A DNA stretch of 9,462 nucleotides from Acetobacteraceae bacterium UBA6159 (GTDB lineage: Bacteria; Pseudomonadota; Alphaproteobacteria; Acetobacterales; Acetobacteraceae): assembly GCA_002422345.1 (NCBI GenBank), contig DIUL01000145.1, positions 16,331-25,792 of the forward strand, given 5' to 3'. Shown here piece by piece: positions 6,087 to 9,462 of this stretch (position 1 is its first letter; the number at the start of each line of letters is the position of its first letter). A program made the translations under genes and the position numbers. Below the pieces are notes generated by a model. That model did not search any database and had not been told where the DNA came from. It saw only the letters and a list, made by a program, of their open reading frames with translations.

Positions 6087-6115
6087 CGGAAGCCTCCTTC
6101 CGGCGGAAATCCGCC
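6087..6115 (-). promoter_or_regulatory. Ribosome binding site inside a perfect hairpin
   Basis: CGGAAG (6087-6092), loop CCTC (6093-6096) and CTTCCG (6097-6102) form a 6-bp stem that contains the Shine-Dalgarno AAGGAGG (6099-6093 on the minus strand) and touches the ATG. Immediately upstream in the mRNA, GGCGGA (6102-6107) and TCCGCC (6110-6115) form a second perfect 6-bp hairpin. The two share base 6102, so they stack or compete. This suggests control of translation initiation of the small secreted protein; no ligand or temperature response is shown. Confidence 0.5.
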
Positions 6116-6174
6116 ATGCCCCGAGTCGTATCGGCGATCCGTGGCGAAACAGGGGCGAATTCGCGGCTTTTCCG

Positions 6175-6203
6175 TTCACATTGCCGAGTCGTACGGCTAT
6201 ATC
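6175..6203 (+). promoter_or_regulatory. Candidate sigma-70 promoter for ftsB
   Basis: TTCACA (6175-6180), one mismatch from the -35 consensus, is followed after 17 bp by TATATC (6198-6203), two mismatches from the -10 consensus. Transcription would begin near 6210, giving a leader of about 17 nt before the ATG at 6227. Confidence 0.45.
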
Positions 6204-6226
6204 ATTGGGGAGTCCGCTCACGGGGA

Positions 6227-6556
6227 ATGCAATTGGCTCTCGATCTCAAGCGTCGCGCTCGGCTTATGATCGCCCCGACGGTGTTCCTTGCCATCGCTGG
6301 CTATTTTGGTTGGAATGCCATGCAGGGAAACCGTGGCCTGGTCGCGCAGGCGGAGCGGATCGAGCTTCTGCACCAGGTCGAAGCCGATAACCGGGCGGCC
6401 AAGGCCGAACGGGACCGGTGGGAACGCCGCGTCGCCGGCCTGCGGGCCAACCAGTTGAACCCCGACACGCTGGACGAACGCGCCCGCGCCATGCTGCATC
6501 TGGCCGACCCGACCGATATCGTCGTGCAGTATCCGGACGCGCAGAAACTGTTCTGA
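6227..6556 (+). CDS. ftsB: Cell division protein FtsB / DivIC-family septum formation initiator
   Basis: The product has 109 aa, in the usual FtsB range. A short basic cytosolic tail (LDLKRRAR, 5-12) leads into a single membrane helix (about 13-30). A Gly-containing linker (QGNRGL, 33-38) and a heptad-rich periplasmic coiled coil (about 39-75) follow. The C-terminal block holds NPDTLDERARAMLHLADPTD (78-97), the conserved end of the DivIC family. FtsB joins FtsL and FtsQ at the septum and relays activation to FtsWI. The ATG at 6227 is chosen because the basic tail typical of the family begins there; GGGA lies very close upstream, so the ribosome binding site is weak. The next gene starts 74 nt later on the same strand. 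In many alphaproteobacteria this gene lies between eno and pdhA, which is not the case here. Confidence 0.88.
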   Translation: MQLALDLKRRARLMIAPTVFLAIAGYFGWNAMQGNRGLVAQAERIELLHQVEADNRAAKAERDRWERRVAGLRANQLNPDTLDERARAMLHLADPTDIVVQYPDAQKLF

Positions 6557-6630
6557 CGGCCCGTGACTCTGGGCAACCGTGGCAGGCGTGGCTAACATCG
6601 AAGCCGGACCAATAAGGACCGGAGGAAACG

Positions 6631-7134
6631 ATGAACGCCGACGCCAAGAAAACCACACTCCGCATGATCCCCTATGGCATCTACGTGCTCACCGCCGATG
6701 ACGGAAAGGGCAACGTGGGCGCGGCGACCGTGAATTGGGTCACGCAGTCATCCTTCTCCCCCCCTCTGGTCGTCGTCGGCGTCAAGGCTGATTCCGGCGC
6801 CCATACGGTGGTCAAGGGCACCGGCAAGTTCGTGCTGAACATGCTGGGCAAGGACGGCAAGGGCGCTGCCTTCACCTTCTTCAAGCCGGCCAAGGTCGAG
6901 GACGGGAAGATCTCCGGCCAGGCCTTCCATGCCGGCACAAATGGCGCGCCCATCCTGGAATGCGCGATCGGCGCGGTGGAATGCACCGTGAAGGAAGTGC
7001 TGGAACTGGGCGATCACAGCATCGTCGTGGCCGAGGTCACGGAAGCCCACCTGATGAAGGCCCCGGAAGGCCGGGCGGATGCCGCGATCCTGGAAATGAA
7101 GGACCTGGGCGACAACGTCTACTACGGCGGCTGA
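6631..7134 (+). CDS. Flavin reductase-like FMN-binding domain protein
   Basis: The product has 167 aa and is a single flavin reductase-like, FMN-binding split-barrel domain. The ATG at 6631 has an excellent site, GGAGGA (6621-6626), four bases upstream. Visible family segments are YGIYVLTADD (15-24), AATVNWVTQSSFSPPLVVVGVK (31-52, flavin phosphate and isoalloxazine contacts in the family), the NMLG segment (70-73) and the late GDHSIVVAEVTEA (127-139). Members either reduce FMN/FAD with NAD(P)H for a partner monooxygenase or simply bind flavin. No oxygenase is nearby, so the partner and substrate are unknown. It may be cotranscribed with ftsB, although no functional link is known. Transcription should end at the palindrome that follows. 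Confidence 0.9.
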   Translation: MNADAKKTTLRMIPYGIYVLTADDGKGNVGAATVNWVTQSSFSPPLVVVGVKADSGAHTVVKGTGKFVLNMLGKDGKGAAFTFFKPAKVEDGKISGQAFHAGTNGAPILECAIGAVECTVKEVLELGDHSIVVAEVTEAHLMKAPEGRADAAILEMKDLGDNVYYGG

Positions 7135-7142
7135 ACCAGACA

Positions 7143-7166
7143 GGGCGCCGGTCCGGACCGGCGCCC
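7143..7166. terminator. Perfect 24-nt palindromic terminator between convergent genes
   Basis: GGGCGCCGGTCC (7143-7154) is followed directly by its exact reverse complement (7155-7166), then CCTTAT on the plus strand. It begins 8 nt after the flavin reductase stop and ends 2 nt before the stop of the convergent brnTA frame, so it most likely serves both strands. The T tract is short. Confidence 0.75.
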
Positions 7167-7168
7167 CC

Positions 7169-7431
7169 TTATCCCAGGCCGGCGACCCTGCGCAGCGCCG
7201 CATTCATCCGCGACTGCCAGCCCGGCCCGCCATCCCGGAAATGCGCCACCACATCGGGATCCAGGCGGATGTTCACCGCCTGCTTCGGCGCCGCCTTTCG
7301 CGGCCGGCCGCCACGCCGAACCAGCGTTTCACCGTCGTGCAGATCGGCTTTCTCGAACCAGGCTTCCGTGAGCTCCGGCGCGTCGTCCGGGTCAGTCCAG
7401 GAAGTCTTGGAAACGCTCTTTTCGCGCTCAT
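7169..7431 (-). CDS. brnA: BrnA antitoxin, frame-joined to BrnT
   Basis: The BrnA family antitoxin neutralises BrnT and binds its own promoter through a C-terminal ribbon-helix-helix-like domain. Hallmarks in the fused numbering are SKTSWTDPDDAPELTEAWFE (85-104), KADLHDGETLVRRGGRP (105-121) and the DNA-binding end KQAVNIRLDPDVVAHF (127-142) with GPGWQSRMNAALR (146-158). With the missing A restored, translation from the ATG at 7431 reads MSAKKSVSKTSW and gives an 87-aa protein, overlapping BrnT by about 40 nt; GAGG lies 7 nt upstream. In the sequence as given, an in-frame ATG at 7444 with GGAGG at 7458-7454 (9-nt spacing) could instead produce a free 91-aa BrnA. The coordinate given assumes the restored start. 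Confidence 0.75.
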
Positions 7432-7663
7432 GACCGTGCCTCATGGAAATGATCCTCCGCCCGCCGTCGCGTGGGGTCCAGACGACCACCACGAACCTTG
7501 GGCCGAGCATGCCGACCGAGATGAACCGCGCTTCGCCGTAGTCCTGGCGGTCATCCGGCAGCGTGAAGTGCTTGCCGTCGAACAACTGGTGGGCCTTGGC
7601 GAAGTCCAACCCGCGTTCCGCGAGGGTGACCCGGCGTTTGGCCTCATCCCAGGTGTCGAGCAT
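7169..7663 (-). CDS. brnT: BrnT toxin in frame with BrnA antitoxin; probable one-base deletion
   Basis: As read, this is one frame of 164 codons. Residues 1-82 are a BrnT toxin, a small RelE-like ribonuclease that blocks translation: WDEAKRRVTLAERGLDF (5-21), the DYGEARFISVG strand (41-51), a hydrophobic strand RFVVVVW (56-62) and the C-terminal RRIISMRHGHERE (69-81). Residues 83-164 are BrnA, the antitoxin (see next entry). Free BrnT normally ends near residue 90. Adding one A to the A4 run (7422-7419 on the minus strand) turns the tail into KERFQDFLD plus a stop at 7394-7392, a canonical 90-aa toxin, and puts BrnA in its own overlapping frame. The simplest reading is a one-base deletion, real or a sequencing error. 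As it stands, free toxin cannot be made without slippage. An in-frame TAA directly precedes the ATG, so the start is fixed. Confidence 0.85.
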   Translation of the reverse strand: MLDTWDEAKRRVTLAERGLDFAKAHQLFDGKHFTLPDDRQDYGEARFISVGMLGPRFVVVVWTPRDGGRRIISMRHGHEREKSVSKTSWTDPDDAPELTEAWFEKADLHDGETLVRRGGRPRKAAPKQAVNIRLDPDVVAHFRDGGPGWQSRMNAALRRVAGLG

Positions 7664-7692
7664 TTATTGTATCCACAAAAACCGAATGTCAA
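7664..7692 (-). promoter_or_regulatory. Near-consensus promoter abutting the brnT start
   Basis: On the minus strand TTGACA (7692-7687) and TACAAT (7671-7666) are separated by 15 bp, and only two bases lie between the -10 and the brnT ATG. The stretch is A/T-rich against the surrounding GC-rich DNA. The close fit would place transcription start at or just inside the first codons, so either initiation is leaderless or a different pair is used. BrnA is expected to repress at such a site. Confidence 0.5.
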
Positions 7693-7747
7693 GGACCATC
7701 AGGTCCGCCCGGCCCTCCGTTATCATCAAAGTCTGAACGAAGAATGA

Positions 7748-7759
7748 ACGCCGCGGCGT
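7748..7759. terminator. 12-nt palindrome after rsmG
   Basis: ACGCCGCGGCGT is a perfect palindrome directly after the rsmG stop; on the minus strand it is followed by TCATTCTTC. The fold would be a short stem with a small loop, so it is a weak terminator candidate. Confidence 0.35.
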
Positions 7760-8332
7760 CTACCGGCTGATCCCGCTCAGGCGCAGGATCACGCCCTCGG
7801 GGTCGGTGCGGCTGGGGATCCGCTCGACCGTCATGGTCCAGCCGGCGGCGCGGGCCGCGGCCAGTTCCGCCTCCGCGTCGCGGCCCTTCAGGAACCAGCA
7901 CTCCCCACCCGGTGCCAGCAGCCGTTCGCCCAGGTCGAGCAGTTTGGCCACCGGAGCGAGCGCGCGGGCGCTGATGAGGGGGGCGGGTTCGATCGCTACG
8001 GTTTCGATTGCCGTCGCATGGACAGTGACCGGGGCGGCGGTGATCCGCGCGGCTTCCCGCAGGAAGGCGCATTTGCGTTGGTCTTCCTCCACCAGATCAA
8101 CATGCATCCCGGTCGCGATGGCCAGGATGATCCCCGGAAACCCCGCACCCGAGCCCAGGTCGATCGCCCGCGCCGGCATCGGGCCAGGCAGGTCGGCGAG
8201 TTGCAGGCTGTCCTCGATATGCCGCCGCCACAGCACCGGCATGTCGCGGCGGCTGACCAGGTTGATCGCGGCGTTCCAGCGGACCAGGGTCTCCTGGAAC
8301 GCTTCCAGCCTGACGCGTGTCTCCGGGGTCAA
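7760..8332 (-). CDS. rsmG: 16S rRNA (guanine(527)-N7)-methyltransferase
   Basis: The product has 190 aa, slightly short for RsmG (commonly a little over 200). It is a class I SAM-dependent methyltransferase that makes m7G527 in 16S rRNA; loss of the family enzyme gives low-level streptomycin resistance. Motifs are RWNAAINLVS (18-27), RHIEDSLQL (37-45), the SAM-binding DLGSGAGFPGI (58-68), an acidic loop DLVEEDQRKCAFL (79-91), SARALAP (121-127) and FLKGRDAEAEL (147-157). The start is a TTG that overlaps the stop of the upstream dehydrogenase as TTGA; no ATG or GTG is suitably placed. It is co-transcribed with that gene. The familiar mnmG and parAB neighbours are absent. The stop lies 96 bp before the brnT start. 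Confidence 0.95.
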   Translation of the reverse strand: MTPETRVRLEAFQETLVRWNAAINLVSRRDMPVLWRRHIEDSLQLADLPGPMPARAIDLGSGAGFPGIILAIATGMHVDLVEEDQRKCAFLREAARITAAPVTVHATAIETVAIEPAPLISARALAPVAKLLDLGERLLAPGGECWFLKGRDAEAELAAARAAGWTMTVERIPSRTDPEGVILRLSGISR

Positions 8333-9090
8333 CGCGGTTGCATGCGCAGGGCGCCGTCGAGGCGGATGACCTCTCCGTTCAGGAACCGGTTGGCGGCGAT
8401 ATGGGCGACCAGGGCGGCGTATTCCTCCGGCCGGCCGAGGCGCGGGGGGAATGGCACGTCGGCGGCGAGGCCGGCCTGCACGTCGGGCGGCAGGCCATCG
8501 ACCATCGGCGTATGGAAGACACCCGGCGCGATGGTGACGACGCGGACGCCCGATCGGGCCAGTTCGCGCGCGGCCGGCAGGGTCAGCGACGCGACGCCGC
8601 CCTTGGACGCGGCATAGGCGGGCTGCCCCACCTGCCCCTCATAGGCGGCGATCGAGGCGGTGTTGACGATCAGGCCGCGTTCGCCTTCCTCCAGCGGATC
8701 GGCCGCCGCCATCTCGGCCGCGGCCAGGCGCAGCATGTTGAAGGTGCCGATCAGATTGATGCGGATGACGCGTTCAAACGCCTCCAGCGCCAGGGGGCCG
8801 TTGCGGCCGATGATGCGGCCGGCGGTGCCGACGCCGGCGCAGTTCACCAGGATGCGGCAGGGGCCATGCGCCGCACGGGCCGCGGCCATGGCGGCTTCTC
8901 CGGACGGGCCGCTGGAGACATCGCAGGCGATGCCGATACCGCCGAAGCGGGCGGCACTGGCCTGGGCCGCTGCTTCGTTGATGTCGAGCACGGCGACCTT
9001 GCAGCCGCCCTCGGCCAGCAGCTTCGCCGTAGCGGCCCCCAGGCCGGATGCTCCGCCCGTCACCACCGCCGCCAGTCCTTGCAGGTTCAT
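8329..9090 (-). CDS. Short-chain dehydrogenase, 3-hydroxyacyl-CoA dehydrogenase type II-like
   Basis: The product has 253 aa, classical SDR length. The Rossmann motif TGGASGLG (11-18) and D36 after the second strand (VAVLDIN) indicate NAD(H) preference. NCAG (83-86), N112, S146 in NTASIAAYEGQVGQ (143-156), Y159 and K163 (YAASK) complete the active site. The insertion after NCAG, the ASIAAYEGQVGQPAYAASKGG stretch and the tail LGRPEEYAALVAHI (218-231) match the type II 3-hydroxyacyl-CoA dehydrogenase (HSD10-like) subgroup, which oxidises short or branched 3-hydroxyacyl-CoA in fatty acid or isoleucine degradation; the true substrate is not shown. GAGGG precedes the ATG at 9090. The gene overlaps rsmG by 4 nt downstream. 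An inverted repeat CCGCG-AG-CGCGG (9111-9122) lies in its leader. Confidence 0.92.
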   Translation of the reverse strand: MNLQGLAAVVTGGASGLGAATAKLLAEGGCKVAVLDINEAAAQASAARFGGIGIACDVSSGPSGEAAMAAARAAHGPCRILVNCAGVGTAGRIIGRNGPLALEAFERVIRINLIGTFNMLRLAAAEMAAADPLEEGERGLIVNTASIAAYEGQVGQPAYAASKGGVASLTLPAARELARSGVRVVTIAPGVFHTPMVDGLPPDVQAGLAADVPFPPRLGRPEEYAALVAHIAANRFLNGEVIRLDGALRMQPR

Positions 9091-9165
9091 CGCCCTCGCC
9101 CTTCGCTATGCCGCGAGCGCGGTAACCACAGGCGGGCGGGCGTGGCAAGCAGGCGGGCACCGCCG

Positions 9166-9189
9166 GCGCGCGGCGATCGGACCGCGCGC
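9166..9189. terminator. GC-rich hairpin after the PEP-CTERM gene
   Basis: GCGCGCGG (9166-9173) and CCGCGCGC (9182-9189) form a perfect 8-bp stem with an 8-nt loop, 23 bp beyond the stop of the PEP-CTERM gene on the minus strand. There is no T tract, so it is a terminator candidate by position and stability. Confidence 0.45.
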
Positions 9190-9211
9190 TGGCCGGGTCA
9201 GCTCGGATGGA

Positions 9212-9462
9212 TCAGGCCGCCACACCCAGCGACCGGCGGGCGCGCAGCGCGCCAAAGCCCGCCAGCGCCACGCCCAACAGTGCCAGGGACGCGGGTTCCG
9301 GGACCTCGTTCACCACCAGGCTGAGAGTCTGCGCAACCGCGGTCAAACTCTCCGAAGGGGTCGCCAATGCAAACCCGACCAGAGTCGGTGCGATCGACAC
9401 GTTGTTCAGCACAACCCGGAAATCGCTGGTATTGCCAGAAATGGGTATCCCCTTCACTGCCC
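9212..9462 (-). CDS. C-terminal part of a PEP-CTERM sorted exported protein (partial)
   Basis: Only the last 83 or so codons are inside the window; the frame is open to the right edge, so the gene starts outside. A GTG at 9457 could be read as a start but has no visible support, and an 81-aa protein would lack a signal peptide. The C-terminus is a textbook PEP-CTERM signal: VPEPASLALL, a hydrophobic helix ending GFGALRARR, and a short tail SLGVAA. In other bacteria exosortase cleaves at this motif during transit to the cell surface, often with exopolysaccharide production. The upstream part, with beta-like and Thr/Ser-rich sequence, is not diagnostic. The exosortase gene is not in the window. 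Confidence 0.85.
   Translation of the reverse strand, partial: AVKGIPISGNTSDFRVVLNNVSIAPTLVGFALATPSESLTAVAQTLSLVVNEVPEPASLALLGVALAGFGALRARRSLGVAA

Noticed and set aside
7169..7663. A purposeful, newly evolved BrnT-BrnA fusion as the default explanation
   Set aside because: A single inserted A restores both canonical overlapping genes, which makes a one-base deletion or read error more likely; the fusion is kept only as an alternative.
9212..9457. A complete 81-aa protein starting at the GTG at 9457
   Set aside because: PEP-CTERM proteins need an N-terminal signal peptide, absent here, and the frame is open to the window edge, so it is a partial gene.

Overview
The window reads as high-GC alphaproteobacterial chromosomal DNA. 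A Rhodospirillales/Acetobacteraceae-like source is an inference from GC content, protein style, the succinylase-branch dap genes, a short FtsB and a PEP-CTERM tail; no rRNA or tRNA is present to confirm it. It starts with a 21-base G homopolymer, so the left edge is probably a contig end. I see no CRISPR array, insertion sequence, prophage or tRNA. Most content is ordinary core and accessory metabolism.

Left part (1-2078): a repeat-rich non-coding tip, then a minus-strand crotonase-fold gene that lacks the usual hydratase glutamates. A 254-bp divergent intergenic region with short repeats and palindromes follows, then a plus-strand four-helix b-type cytochrome. The cytochrome ends at a perfect 27-nt palindrome that separates it from a long minus-strand block.

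Middle (2079-6086, minus strand): reading from high to low coordinates, dapD and dapE (lysine/meso-diaminopimelate synthesis) overlap by 4 nt. They are followed after 10 nt by two tandem paralogous multi-pass membrane proteins that also overlap by 4 nt, then, after 77 nt, by a small lipoprotein. This looks like one operon. Upstream of dapD lies a small secreted Tyr/Pro/His-rich protein whose ribosome binding site sits inside a perfect hairpin.

Centre-right (6227-7166, plus strand): ftsB (cell division) and a flavin-reductase-like FMN-binding protein, closed by a perfect 24-nt palindromic terminator.

Right part (7169-9462, minus strand): a BrnT/BrnA type II toxin-antitoxin locus whose two genes are joined into one 164-codon frame. 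Adding one A to an A4 run exactly restores a canonical 90-aa BrnT and an overlapping 87-aa BrnA, so this is most likely a one-base deletion (real or a sequencing error). Next come a short-chain dehydrogenase and rsmG, overlapping by 4 nt, and finally the C-terminal end of a PEP-CTERM protein cut by the window edge.

The most interesting object is the frame-fused brnTA locus with its promoter abutting the start codon. The tandem membrane paralogues coupled to dapDE and the hairpin-embedded ribosome binding site come next. I do not see convincing evidence for a wholly new multi-gene system.
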